DNA of 64,000 nt from Apium graveolens (lineage: Eukaryota > Streptophyta > Magnoliopsida > Apiales > Apiaceae): NCBI RefSeq assembly GCF_009905375.1, contig NC_133657.1, forward strand, positions 67,117,233 to 67,181,232. Reading direction: 5' to 3'. A program made the position numbers and the translations under genes. The notes beneath the pieces were generated by a model. It was not told where the DNA came from. It did not search any database and saw only the letters and a program-made list of their open reading frames with translations. How positions within the stretch are numbered: the stretch's first letter is position 1; each line of letters opens with the position of its first letter. Positions 30,453-43,500 of the stretch are shown here, in pieces.

Positions 30453-33400
30453 GAGAAAAAAGGAGGTGAGATTAACCTTATATAAGAATGCCTTATATGA
30501 GGTTAAATGACATGCCAGTGAATGTTTTAAAACACGGGAGTAGTTGCCTTTTTTAATTATTAAAAGAAAAATAGTTACTGCATGAGCTTATATGCAATAC
30601 ACACATAAATCTTCTTGTCGCGTCTTCTTCTGCTTCTCCTCCGATGCGGTGATGTTTTACCATGTACAAACTAAACACCATTACTCTCAGTTGCCTTTAC
30701 CAGTTGAGTTGTAGCAGTTTAAAAAACAAGCTTTTAGATGGATCCCCTAACTACATACAAAAAATCAAGGTTCTGCAATCTAGTAACTAAAAATGTACAT
30801 ATCTTGAGTGTTTTTATGGTAAATTGCATGCATTCTAACTATTTGCTCATCTGTTACTGCTATTAAATACTTTACTATACATATCTATGTGCAGTCAACT
30901 ATATGTGCATACAACCAGTGTATTGTGACTTGAAAAACATTGCGTAAATAACACGATAAACTTTGCTTAAATAACAAATTTAAAGCGTGAAAAACATTAA
31001 AAGTAAGCAACCCAAATCTAAAAAGCCAAGAAAGATGAACTGTTTAAACTGATCATCATTTACACCAGGCATAAATTTTACTGAAACCGCCTCTAAATCT
31101 ACAAATGCTTCCTGATCCAGAACTTGCGGACAAAGCCACTAGATATACCTTAAATGAGCTTATAAACTGTTCTGTTTCATAAAATGAATGAAAGCAGAGA
31201 GCAAATTTCTTGATTTGCAAATAAGTAAAACAATAAAAATTTATGCCTGACCATGTAGTAGCATTCAAGAATCCTGCAACAATAAAGTGCCTGGACTATA
31301 ATATATTGGCCAACATGCTGGTAAAACTTGATAGAATTTTCAGAAAACATAGGCTAAATTAGTTGGAGAAACTTATTGAACTTAATTTTAATAAAAATCT
31401 GCAACCAAATCAAAGTTCAGAAGAACTTCTACAATTAAAAAACAAGAAAACAGAGTACTTTACATAATCATTGTTTACTATTTTTACATGTACTCTTGTA
31501 GTGCCCCTTCTGACCACAACTTCCACAAACTCTTTTCTGCTTCAAATCCTGAGATTGCTGCATTCCAGTAGGGATTCGTGATGCATTACGTGGTCTACCT
31601 TTCGTCTTGCATTTCTTAGGATCGCTGATGGTGAAATTGAACATCATCTCTTGAGGGCTTTTATCCGTTATATTTACCTCTGAAAAATCATCTACACTTA
31701 CGGACACCGGTGGTGGCATCTGTTTATTTCCAATCTCGCCAACTTTATTCCACCACATCTTTATTTCCCTTTCCATTACTTCATAGAGGTCTCTACGAGT
31801 AATTATCTTTTCATAAAGTTTATTAAAATTACCTCGCAATGTCCAAGCTTCAAGAGATGTTACCTCTGTAGTGTTGCAATCTATATTCAAACCAGGTGAA
31901 CCATCATTGTTCCCACTGACCGTTGAACTGGTTGTATGTCTCACATTTAAGGTCCATCTTGATAAAATATTCAGCAGGTATGATTTTTAATCTTAATTTT
32001 TGCTTCATGATATATAGTATGTGTTTGCATAGAATACCCCATGTCTCAAATTTAGCACACGAACATTTGCAAAACTCAGTGGAAATATTTACCTTAACAA
32101 TGTGTGACATATTATGATCCTTGAAAGTTACATCATACACCATCTCGACACCTATAACTACTTTTTTGCTGTGCTGGCAATGCAAAATCTGCATAAATTC
32201 GTTCTGAAATAATTTGAATATATTGCGAGAATAAATTTTTCCAGCATGAGCCTCCAAGCTATGCATATTTGTCAAATCAGGGGTGGTTGTCATTGATATT
32301 AAATCCTCTTTCTCTTCTGTATCGCGACGGCTAGCAATTGCCTTTTCATATTGATCAACGAAGTCAGACAACAGAGTGTTGCTATTGACATAACCATCAA
32401 AAAAAGAATTCATACTTTCACTTCTTTGAGAAGACTTCATTCCTGCAAAAAACTTGTATCAGTCCTGATTAAATAAAATTATAAATCTGATTAAAGAAAT
32501 TTAAATTGTAATACATTATATTATTTGACGATTTACCTGCAAAAAATGTATCCTTTAGGTATGCCTTTACCCAGTGATGTCGTTTTACATACATGTTCAC
32601 AATCCATTTCCAAGACTTCATAATATTTTTTTGAGAATCAGTTAAAGGTTCTTCATAATGTGGCTTGTATTTCTCACATAACACGCTCCAACATTCCTCA
32701 GATTGTTCAATAGTTCTACATTTTTTAGCCCACATATTGTAGTCCTCATTGAATGTTAGGTGAGCACATTGCAGTGAACTTAGGTGCTCGCACTCATGAA
32801 GCCCAAGATGCCATTGACAATATCGATGATGTGTATGGAAAAACTTTTTTAATAGCATTACAAATTGCAAGGTCTTGGTCAGTAATAATTGCCCTGGGAG
32901 ATTCATTCCACATACAATTCAACCACTGTCTAAATAACCAAACAAATATTTCCTCTCGCTCATCAGAAAGTAAAGCACAACCAAATAAGGTAGACTGTCT
33001 ATGGTGGTTCACACCCATGAAAGGTGCAAAAGGCATTGAAAAGCTATTTGTCTTGTACGTAACATCAAATACTATCACATCAGAAATTTTTTTATAAGAT
33101 TTTCTCGCTCTAGCATCGTATCAGAAAATACTTCTGTAGCCGCGTTCTTCGTCAAGTTGAATGGCATAATTAAAATTCAGAATATCTTGCTTTTCTCTCT
33201 AAAAAACTCTGCACTACAACCATACACTCCTTGCCAATATTATTCTTTCTCTTGATTCTTAAATATTCAGAATATTGTTGGGGTGTCACGACATCTGTAG
33301 CACTACCACATGCACTATTTATAATGCATGATATTTTAGCTGGCCCAACTCCACAACTACTAAATTTATCAATTAATTTCTTACAAGTTGAATCTTTATG

Positions 33401-34311
33401 AGACTTGTTGTGAGATCTTAATTTTATTTTTTTATTCGGACTCTTGAGCAGGTCATGAGAATGGATATCATTAAATTTTTTAATTTCCCATGTTCCTAAT
33501 TTATTTAGGATAATTTCCATTGAAGCTTTGCAACCGCATCTAGTTTCTCGACGCCGTTTTATGTTGTTCTCATAATGTGCCTCTTGTTTTATTTTGAAAC
33601 CTTCTCTATTACATACAAATGTTCTTCTGACAATAACTTCATCCTTTCTAGACTTGTACGTAGAATATTTACGTACTGCAAACCCATGCGTCAAACCAAA
33701 GTTATTATAAAAATTGTATGCTTCTCCATGTGATTGAAATAACATACCTTCATGAGGCATAACAGATGCTCGTGTACCATTCTCTATATCCAATTCATCA
33801 TTATAGGTATCTTGTAAATCAGCAGACAGTGAATTCTCAGTAGGTGAATCTTCGAGAATTTGACAATCTTCATTATTATTGTTTATTTCCTAAAAAAATT
33901 GAAGTATATTCTAAGAAGATTTTCATCAAACATGTGGTATGATATATAATCATAAAGTAATAAGGCTAATAATACTTGCATCATTCATATTGATATTCTA
34001 AATTTAACATATATAAACGTTAAGTGAGTGATGGACGACGTGACAAGAAGATCAATTTTGAATTATACTCACCGGGGATGCGTGTATCTGTTGTTCCATT
34101 CCCATGCCCAGAATCAACACAAGAAACAAAAAATGATTTACTTTGATATATGTAGATGCAGCTACATGTTATTAGGTAAAACAGAGTTCTTTTTATTTTT
34201 ATGTAATACAAGATGGATGGATTACGTGATACCTAACGACAGCAGCACGTGTTATTTAACCTTATGTAAGCAATTATTTTAAATGAGGTTAATCTTACCT
34301 CCTTTTTTCTC
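30453..34311 (-). mobile_element. Mutator-like element (MULE) with FAR1-type transposase
   Basis: 3859 bp bounded by imperfect inverted repeats of about 70 bp. Both ends begin GAGAAAAAAGGAGGT and share AGATTAACCT and AAGGTTAAAT/GAGGTTAAAT further in. A perfect 9-bp duplication AATGTAATA flanks the element (30444-30452 and 34312-34320), the hallmark of Mutator insertion. The transposase gene runs on the minus strand. 30526-31467 is noncoding with nothing recognised. Confidence 0.92.
31468..34105 (-). pseudogene. FAR1-like MULE transposase, three exons, frameshifted
   Basis: Exon 1, 34105-34073 (MGMEQQIHASP), ends in CCCCG|GTGAGT. Exon 2, 33889-32537, carries the FAR1 DNA-binding zinc domain (HGFAVRKYSTYKSRKDE, RRETRCGCKASM) and the MULE transposase core (VIVFDVTYKTNSF, PRAIITDQDLAICNAI, YCQWHLGLHECEHLSSL). 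Exon 3, 32442-31468, has the SWIM zinc motif CKCSCAKFETWGILCKHIL and a C-terminal knuckle CGSCGQKGHYKSTC. Lesions: a one-base shift near 33172, an in-frame TGA near 33113 where FAR1 proteins usually have Trp, a shift near 32865 and another near 31920. The two DDE acidic positions visible (FDVTY, TDQD) are intact. Being inside TIRs with a TSD makes this a transposase and not a host FAR1/FRS regulator. Confidence 0.85.
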
Positions 34312-34320
34312 AATGTAATA

Positions 34321-35459
34321 ACTTAATTAACATGAATTTGATCATATAATTCATGTCTTCCTCTTGTATTTACATGAAACATATTTATACCGCGAAACTC
34401 TTCATCCGTTCTATGAATTTATGAACAAAAAAAATATGATTTTATATAATACTGCTTTCTTTGTCGCTTGTTTTGCAATTAATGGCAATAGTAACTCTGA
34501 ACCCCACCGTAAGATCTGATGAGCAAAACCAAAATCCAAAATTCTATATCTAAAATTCGATTGGATCAACGAATCACGTAATTGAAGGTATCGATCGATA
34601 AAGAATGAAGCGAATTGCAAGAATTTGATAATAATTTGTTTGACTGCTAATTAATGGGATAAATTCCAATGAAAATAAATCAAAATTAAAAGAATGAATG
34701 TATCAAAATAATCAAGAATCGAGGTTTAAAAAATCTAGGGTTTCTTCGAGATATTCTCTCCTCGAAGTTTTTTAGATGATCTAGTTTAATCTGAATGGGG
34801 TAAATTTTAATGAAAATAAATCATAAATAAAAGAGTGAATTAATCAAAATAATCAAGAATCGAGGTTTAGAAAATTTAGGGATTCTTCGAGATATTTTCT
34901 TCGCGAAATTTTTTTAGATGATATAGTTCAATCTAAGTTTTATTGTTAGTTTACTCTAAGATGTCTAGTTCTTCAGATCTAGGGTAAAATTTAAAAAACT
35001 GATTTTAAAAATATACTATGTCAAATGTTATTTTATTTTAATGAAGCAACTACATGTTAATAATGAGTAGTGCTAGATGCACAAAAAAATAATACAAAAA
35101 ATTGTTACAAAATGATGTGTCATGGGTGATGTGACACTTTGTAATAATTTAATTGATACTTTTAATGTAAATGTCGGGGGTCCATTTTCATTTAGCCAAT
35201 GAAAATTTGGCACTTGACATTTTATAATTTTTTTGGAAATCAATTTGGTGCCCCTAACGTTTTCCTTAATAATAAACTAGCTTAGAACCCTCGTACAAAA
35301 TGAAAAATAGAAGTTATGCATGCACAATATAATAAACAGTAGTAGACTAGTAGGCATATATGAAAGAACACTTCATTATTAAAATCTTTATTTGAAGTAG
35401 GTACCTACACAAAATTAGTTAATTCTGGTTAAATTTCTTTGTAAATAAGCCCGGCCTTT

Positions 35460-35510
<51 letters not shown>

Positions 35511-35830
35511 ATTTTATTATATTAAATACAAGACATTAAAAGTTGGTTATTGGTACTTGATTACTCAATTCAGAACCGTCAGATCAAACTAATAAAAAAT
35601 GTTAGATATAATCTTAAAAATTATTATATAAGAAGTATAAGTTTCGAATATTACCAGCAATATATTAAAATTATAATTTACAATATATAATGATAAAAAT
35701 AACCGTATTGCATTGTAAAATTATTATACAAGGCATATAAGGTTCGAATCCCAACAACAATATATCAAAACTAAATTTTACAATATATAATAATAAAAAC
35801 AACCGTGTTATTCACACTAGTTATATAATA
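34321..35830. other. AT-rich intergenic sequence with two tandem duplications and an AT microsatellite
   Basis: A ~141-bp unit is repeated in tandem at 34653-34793 and 34794-34934 (AATGGGRTAAATT...AATCAAGAATCGAGG). An (AT)n run occupies about 35463-35508. An ~86-bp block (TTATTATAYAAG...TAACCGT) is duplicated at 35618-35704 and 35721-35806. No gene is recognised. Confidence 0.6.
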
Positions 35831-36095
35831 CTCCCTCCGTCCCTACCATTTGTTTATAAGGTTGGGCACAAAGTTTAAGAAAAAATGATAAAGTAGTGAG
35901 GGAAAGTTAAAAAAGTGAGTAAAATAGTGAGACCGATTAATATTATATATATAAAGTGGGTATAGTGGAGATAGTTGATGTAATTATTTTTTATATTATA
36001 AAATTTTTACTATTTTTGAAATTTTTTGAATGGTAAATAATTGTAAGGGACATCTAAAAAAGTAAAATGTAAACAAATATGAGGGATGGAGAGAG
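35831..36095. mobile_element. Stowaway-like MITE
   Basis: 265 bp with ends CTCCCTCCGTCCCTACCATT and ATATGAGGGATGGAGAGAG and inner arms TTGTTTA / TAAACAAA. TA lies on both sides (35829-35830 and 36096-36097). The ends match the classic Stowaway consensus closely, better than the two older copies in this window. Confidence 0.85.
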
Positions 36096-36097
36096 TA

Positions 36098-37781
36098 GTA
36101 TAGATATATAGGCTTCAAGAGAGAACTCTTTTATATAAAGAACCGTAGAGAACACTTGATTCTATTATAAAATTTCATCAAATTCGTTGCTAACGTGAAA
36201 TAATAATTATATTTAAATATAATAAAACGTTTAACAATTGAAATTTGAAAAAAAACTTGATTTTAAATTTGATTCTATAATTGTGATTTTACTGCGATTC
36301 TACTACATATTATTTCATCAAATTTCAATAATTTTTTAAATAAAAAAATTATGCAACTTCTTTTTTAATTTCCTAATTAAAATTTTTAACTTATATGATG
36401 AAAAATAAAAATAAATTACATATTTATATTTTTAAATAATGGCTCTATTTCATGTATTGACACCCTATATTTATATAGGCGGCTATTCTAAGAGAAAATA
36501 ATTTTAAAATAAAAACTAGAAACCAAATAATTTTTTTTAAAAATTACTTCGAAATATATCATATATGGTATGCAAATCGAGCGTTGAGAGATGTAGAAAA
36601 ATATAATGAAATCGGATTTAAAAAAAAATTACAGTTTGACAGGAAAAATCAAATTAAAAAAGGAGGGAGAAAGCTGAAATTGAGTGTGAGAGGGTGTACA
36701 TTGGTTGGATGGGATACTTTTAGGGGACCATTAGATTAGATTATTAGATTGATCTAATAACTTAGATTAGTTTTTAATTTCTATTTTAATTTTAGTTTCT
36801 ATTTAATCATATACTTATATATATGATTATTGATGACGTTTTATTGTCAACCAAACAATTTCCACAAACAAAACTCAAGTAATAATACTAGCTTTAGGGG
36901 TAAAAACAAACTAAAATGACCAAGACCATTTACTTTAGTATATTGTACTGACTTTAGTAATTGTACCCAGGATACACGGGGGAACAGCCATTTTCATGTC
37001 ACCTTCCATTGAACATTGTTATAATGATTCTCACAATGACCCATGTCTAAAATACTTATCAGCAGACTTCCCAAATGAAAAACATACTCAAATTGTTTTT
37101 TTGCCGAAAAGCATACCCAAATGAAATGCCATTTATTAATTAAATATAATAAAATTTAAAACATAAAACTTAAATATATAATTAAAGTTAGTTGATAATA
37201 ACAACCGAATATTATCGTAGTACTCATTTATATTAGTAACTTTTTAGATATTTAAATATATATAAATATTTTAAAATTATATTTATTATTTCTGAATATT
37301 TCTAATATTAAAATAATTAATAAAAATATAAAAAAATTTGTAAAATAACATGCCAAATCATGAAAAGACATATCTGGCTAATTGAGTTTATGATGTGACT
37401 CAGCAAATGACCCTACGTCTGACTGCTAAGTACAGTATTAGTTGGTGTATAGATATCAAAAACACAAACTCCCAATCCTTGGATTTATAAGATGGAGGAC
37501 TCGTGATTAAACAGAGATAGCACACTACTGGGATTCACTAACTTCAAACTTCAAAGCATAACTAGTTCAATACCCAGCATCGTGATGATACTACAACTAC
37601 ACAGAAGCTCATAACAACTTGCAAAAATATTCTATGCAAACTGCCATACACAACTGAACAAAGCTACAGCACATGAGAACAATTAGGAACCCCCCAAAAT
37701 ATGAACTCTTTATATGGCGCGTTTTTCCTGACTCGTACACAAAACAGTTACTTTCTGCTACTCCAGCCTTAAACAGCAACT
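36098..37781. other. AT-rich intergenic sequence and likely 3' flank of the host gene
   Basis: No ORF, RNA gene or bounded repeat that I can support. 37440-37781 is less AT-rich and probably includes the 3' untranslated region of the minus-strand gene ending at 37782; no clear polyadenylation signal was picked out. Confidence 0.4.
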
Positions 37782-40519
37782 TCACTTTAACATATTAACT
37801 GGAAATGCCAGAGGATCGAGCTGTACACAACCTGCCACTAGACTACTATGTTCGTCGTTGAGCTGAAAAGCAGGAATTCGATGAGAGAATAGTGATATTT
37901 CACTCCAGAGTACCTTCCGAATATCTGGCTTGTTCGGTAGTTTACTAGGAGCCATAAAAACAGACTTGAAACCAGCTTGAGGTATCAAACTCGAAACTTC
38001 AATATTTTCCTTGTTACATTTTAGAACTTCCACTATGTCGAACTCGCAACTCTGCAAGACAAAACCCAAACGCTTATCATTCCACGATTTGTGCATTGCC
38101 CATATCTCTCCTTTCCAGGGACATATTGCATATTTGTCATCACCGAATTGTTTTGCTTTCACTTTATGTGAAAATGAACTTGGAAAGAAGATTTCAGGTT
38201 CTCCTTTGCAGACTCTAAACATTCCACAACTAGAAGGCGGTGGGTGTGTTGATTCAAGCAATGTTGCATACACTAACATTAAAGCAGATTCTACATTCAT
38301 AATCTGAACATAATTATTAGCAGTGTCATCCTTTTGACCATATAGTGCCCACAACTGACCTGGTTTAAACTTTGAAATAGACTTGTCCTCTCTAAACTTA
38401 TGAAAGCCTTCTGAAGATAAATCATCAGCTGAAAAACCTGGATAAACTATTAGACTTTTTGAAATATTTAAAGGAATTGTGTCTGATGAACCATGCTTTT
38501 TCCATGGGCGGAAATTATCATTAAATTCTTGGTCCTTGAAACCGTTCAAGTCCTTTAAACTTCCCTTCTGAGCTTTACTGTGACTACAATCTGCGACCAG
38601 ACGAGTTTTTGATGTCTGCATACTTGAAAATTTTGTTTCTAAAGAACCATGCCTTTTAGATGTAAGGAAATCAGCAGATCCTTGGTCCTGAAAACCACCC
38701 AACTGCTTTGATCTTTCTTTCCGAGTTGAAGAAGGACTACATTCCGTATCCAGACCTACAGCCTTTGTTGCAGTCTTCAGGATCATGGAGTTTATTGTAG
38801 GATTTACTTGTCCTTTGCCATATCTTTTAATTGCATCTCTGCTCCTATTCTCTGAATTGACCTTCCCAGGGGAACACGTTATAGTGAAAGAGTCCGGTAG
38901 AGAAGCAGGATCAAGTTCAAGACATCCTTTGGGTACACCATCCGTTTCAGATTCATTAATTCTAAATGATGGGACTTGATGGGAAAATTTAAGCAACTCA
39001 CAAGAAAGTATCCGTGAGTAGGGACTCCCTACCTGGGTTTTTCTCCGGAACAAACTTAAAAATCCATTTACTTTTTCCAAGTGGGCAATCTTTACTCCAG
39101 TAATATCGTTGAAATCTGAGACAACCTCAACAATTTCAAACAGGAATTGGTCATGATTCTTGGGGTCAGACTTCCAAGTAATGTGCCAATCCTTGAAAAT
39201 GGCCCAGATCTCCCCTTTTCTGGGATATATAACATAACAATTAGAATTTAAATTCTTGGCACAAATCTGGTGGGAGAAACAAAGATGGCTTAGAGTATCC
39301 TCCGAACTGGTGCATGCAAATTTTCCACAGGCCACAGGTAAGCCTGTCTTTACCCAATCAATCTCACTTTGGCATTCTGGTTGAGGCTCCAACCAAGTAA
39401 TTTGAATCTCTTTTGATGATCGTACCTTCCTGATCTTCGCATAAAATCTTGGCATAGAATCAACACAATCATAACATGCCCATAACTGATCGACTGCAAA
39501 ATTCTTTTCTTCCTTGTCTTTGGTAAAATTACTGCATTCTGGTTCAGCTGATACATAATAGTCTAGCTCTGGAGGGAACTCTAAGTTTAAATTGGCTTCT
39601 TGTTTGGATGTCACTTTGCACAGATCAGCAGAAGGTGGTATGCCAGCTGAATTACATACCTCAGCTACCAAATTGTCTAAAGTTCCATAATTTCCAGCTG
39701 AATCACATAACTCAACTTCCACATTGTCTACAGTTTGTCGATTCTGATCTTCCAAAGGATTAGAGCATAATCGGCTCTTTTTGGACTCTCTGTTGAAACT
39801 CATATATCCACCTTCTTCAGGAATATGGACTTTATATAGGTCAGACATCATCCTGGCAAAAACATTGTCAGCAATTTTTTCTGGATCAGGACCAGTAGAA
39901 CCACTTCTAGTATCAGATCTTCCAACAGAGCCAGAACCCAAATGGATCTCTCTTTTTCTTTTTCTCATGTTCAGTGATTCCCTGGGGTTAACATTAGCAT
40001 TGGGCAATACCGTGTCTTCAGTGCATACACGCTGATATTCTTTCCCTCTGGTCTTCAAGATCGCATCATCGACATCAAGACCTTTTGCCTTTGGAGGTCC
40101 CAGATTGATAGCCTCCCATTTTGGAACTCTTTTCTGTTGACATAAAGCAGGCTGACCCCGAGTAGAACGTAAATTTCCAGCTGGAGCATTAGACTTTTCT
40201 TTGTTAGCTTGTCGCACTGCACTGCCCGGACTTGTATCATTAGCAACAATTTGTTTTGAACAACTCGGACAAAAAAGACTTCCATTAGAAGTATATTTTG
40301 TATACTGGAATTTTGCAGTACAAAAAGGACAAATTTCAAATGTTTGCTTGCTGTTCAACATCTCTGGTTGTATAGGTTGCTGATGCTTTAATTTGGTAAC
40401 TGAAGAATCAGAGAACTTTGGGATCTCCCTCTGGACTGCACATGATTCTCTCGATGAGTGATTCTTACTTCTCAGATGATAAGGTTGCTCTCGTTGGGAA
40501 AATTTGGAAGCTGCCATCC
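37782..40519 (-). other. Exon 3 of the DUF3444 gene
   Basis: 911 codons from the internal ATG at 40517. The acceptor is TGATGCAG|GGATGGCAGC. It holds one zinc-ribbon module and both DUF3444 domains, and ends with NMLK and a TAA stop at 37782-37784. The internal Met could act as a separate start, giving a shorter protein without the coiled coil. Confidence 0.85.
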
Positions 40520-43500
40520 CTGCATCACTTATCCACTCTCAGGGTATTTCAAACTACACTAATTTAACATAACTAATCAGCTTGATAGAAAAATTGTCAG
40601 ATATATGGGGATATACTGGTCAAAAATTCATGCAACGAATATTTATTAGTTGAACTGACTCCAAATTTATACTTACCAACAATTGCTTGTGTTCATAGTA
40701 TAATATACATGTCTTCCACTAACATGTTTTAGGAAGGCTGGTGCTCTAATATGGTACGAAGGTTTAAGAGAGGCTTGAACGTCAGATACCTTCTACCCCA
40801 ATATTCTCCCATGTATGAACCTTTGTTTCTACATTTCTCAGTAAGATTGTGATTGTGTGCCCTGCACATTGGAGTCATTTTAATGGTCCAGTTGTGCAAG
40901 GGAGAGTTTTAAAAGTGTAAGATCCATTTTTTACGGTATACATTTTTTTGGCTTGGTATTTGCCCGTTGTTCTCTTCTGTCATATTCCATTTTTATCCTT
41001 TTAGTAGTAACTAAAAAATTATATCTTTCCTACGTACAATAGGTATGGAAATAGGGGGCGGGCAACCTAGGCTGAAGTCCCCGCTAAGTTGGAAATTCAG
41101 AATAGAATATTTTTTTAAATCCCGACTTCAACTTAAAAATCAGTAATTTTTTACTAAAACCTGGCTAGCATCCAAAAATTAGCTATATTATATTTTAGCC
41201 CTTCTGTTTCGGGATCCTGGTTCTGCCTACATTTAAGATAATTAGATATTAGGTGAGATGTTTGTGAAAAAAGTAATTTGTTCGGAACTAATCTAATCAG
41301 TGGACATTGAACATGAACAATAAAGCTACATTAATATATATTTGATGTTTAGGACTCTAGCGGTGAGCAAAACAATGCACACCCACAGAGATCTGAACTT
41401 AATCTCAATTTCTCAAACATATCAGTGGTTCCATGTTTTCTGCTCAGGACGTCATAGAACCCTAATTTTACATTGTAAACAACCACATATTACACCTCTA
41501 CCATAGTGAACTACTAATTTAGTTTTAAAGGAGTGTGAATTGATAATAATGATAACACTAAGTTTGAACCAAACAAGAACACCATCATTATATGCACACA
41601 AGAATGAAGGATTTGTATTCCAAAATATATTGCAACAACAATGATAACTATATCAGTAATATGAGAGAATAGTAACCTGCACTTGAAGAAATGACATCAG
41701 CATCTCTATTGAGATCAGGACCACGAGAACCACTTGTAGTATCAAATTTTCCAACAGAGCCAAAACCCAAATCAATCTCTCGTCTTCTTCTTGTACTTCT
41801 CAAATTCCTCAAGACACTAGGATTGACATTAGCACTGGGGGACGATTTATCTTCTGTACTTGAACGTTGATATTCTTTCCCTCGGGTCTTCAAGGTTGCT
41901 TCAGATACGGTAAGACCTTCTGCCTTTTTAGCTCGATTCAACTTCTTGAGCTTGTGACTGGGATTCCTTTCATAATCCATGCTGGAAGGTGGAAATTCTT
42001 CACTCTCTAATGCTCCAAGATTAATTTCCTCCAATCTTGGTATTCTTTTCTGTTGAGATAAATCAGGCTGATCCTGAGTAACACATAAGGTTTCAGCTGG
42101 AGCACCGGACTTATCTTGGTTAGCTTGTAGCACAGTATTGTGAGGACCTGAATCATTAACAACAATTCTTTTCGAACAACTTGAACAGCAAAGACCTCCA
42201 GTATAAAAATCTTTGGGATACTGGACTATTGTGTTGCAAAAAGGACAGGACGTATGTAATTTTTTCCTGCTGTCTGTCAGATCTGATTGTGTTGGTTGAT
42301 TATTGTTTAAATTGGTATCCAAAGAATGAGAAGCATGTGGAATTGCATTTTGTACTTCACATGATTCTCTCAACGCATGATTCGTACTTCTCAGATGAGG
42401 AGGCCGCTCTTGGGAAGATTTTGAACCTACCATATCTGCATCAGCATTCAGCTTTTAGAGGATGATTTGGAATGCAGCAATTAACAAAACCGATCAGTTT
42501 ACAGGAAAAATACATAAATAAATATATGGGTGCACAATATCTAAATAGACAAAGTATCAACCTTCGATATATATAAATGTGGTTCAGCATCAGCATTTTA
42601 CTTAATCAGAAATTTACGAGTGAAGTGGGGAACAAACTTCGCAAATACCAAAATGCTGAGAACATAAGAAGCTCGGGTAAGCCTATTGTTTTTTTTGTCA
42701 TATTAAACTGAAACCTTGCTAGTAGTAATTGTACAAAAAAATATCTATCAAGTGTTATTAAGATTATTAGGATTATAAGCTTCCTGTTGGTGACAGAAGT
42801 AACTAGTCCACCACTTAGTTCAGTTAATTAATAAACAAATCGGGGGACCTTAAAATGGACCATGAGCCACAATGACGAGATTAATTCGACTTAACTAATG
42901 TGCTTAGATTTATGACGCACACTACTGCTGGAAGATGTGTGTGATTGATTCTAGAACTTTGTCTACCCAGATAATAACATTATACCTATAATAACACATT
43001 GACCATTAATTAATATGGTAAGCTAAACTAATGTCCTTTGAGTCTGGTACCCCCAAAAGTGTCAGCGAATTAAGGAGCCAATCGGTGTCGAAAGGGCTAG
43101 GAGGAATAGATCGATTACCAACCACAAGCCCTCACCAAATCCGTGTACCTAAAATCTAATAAATCTAATGCATCAAATAAATAGGTAAATCAACTACTCA
43201 AAAGTAATTAAATTACCAAACAAAAACCATATCAGTGAAAAAGAAAGAATGATATTAACCTGCACTTGAACAAAGAACACCACCACTTTTTCTAGGAATT
43301 TGAATAAATTCCAACTTTCTTGATTCCAAATCTCTAAACCCATCATCAAGTTCCTTCTGTTTCAAATCAAGCTCCTTGGCACGCTCTTCGATAAAATTTC
43401 GACTAAACTCCATTTCTTTCAACTTCCCATCAATCTCTTTCAACTTCTCTTTACATAAAACTTCAACTCTCCCTACTTCTTTCTCTTTAGAAACCAATCT

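Noticed and set aside
31468..34105. A host FAR1-related (FRS) regulatory gene
   Set aside because: It lies between inverted ends with a 9-bp target duplication and has several frame lesions, so it is a transposase pseudogene.
35463..35508. Possible functional TATA cluster or origin
   Set aside because: It is a plain AT microsatellite with no nearby gene start.
41648..42433. A separate short gene between two others
   Set aside because: Good splice acceptor and donor at both ends and matching phase make it exon 2 of the DUF3444 gene.
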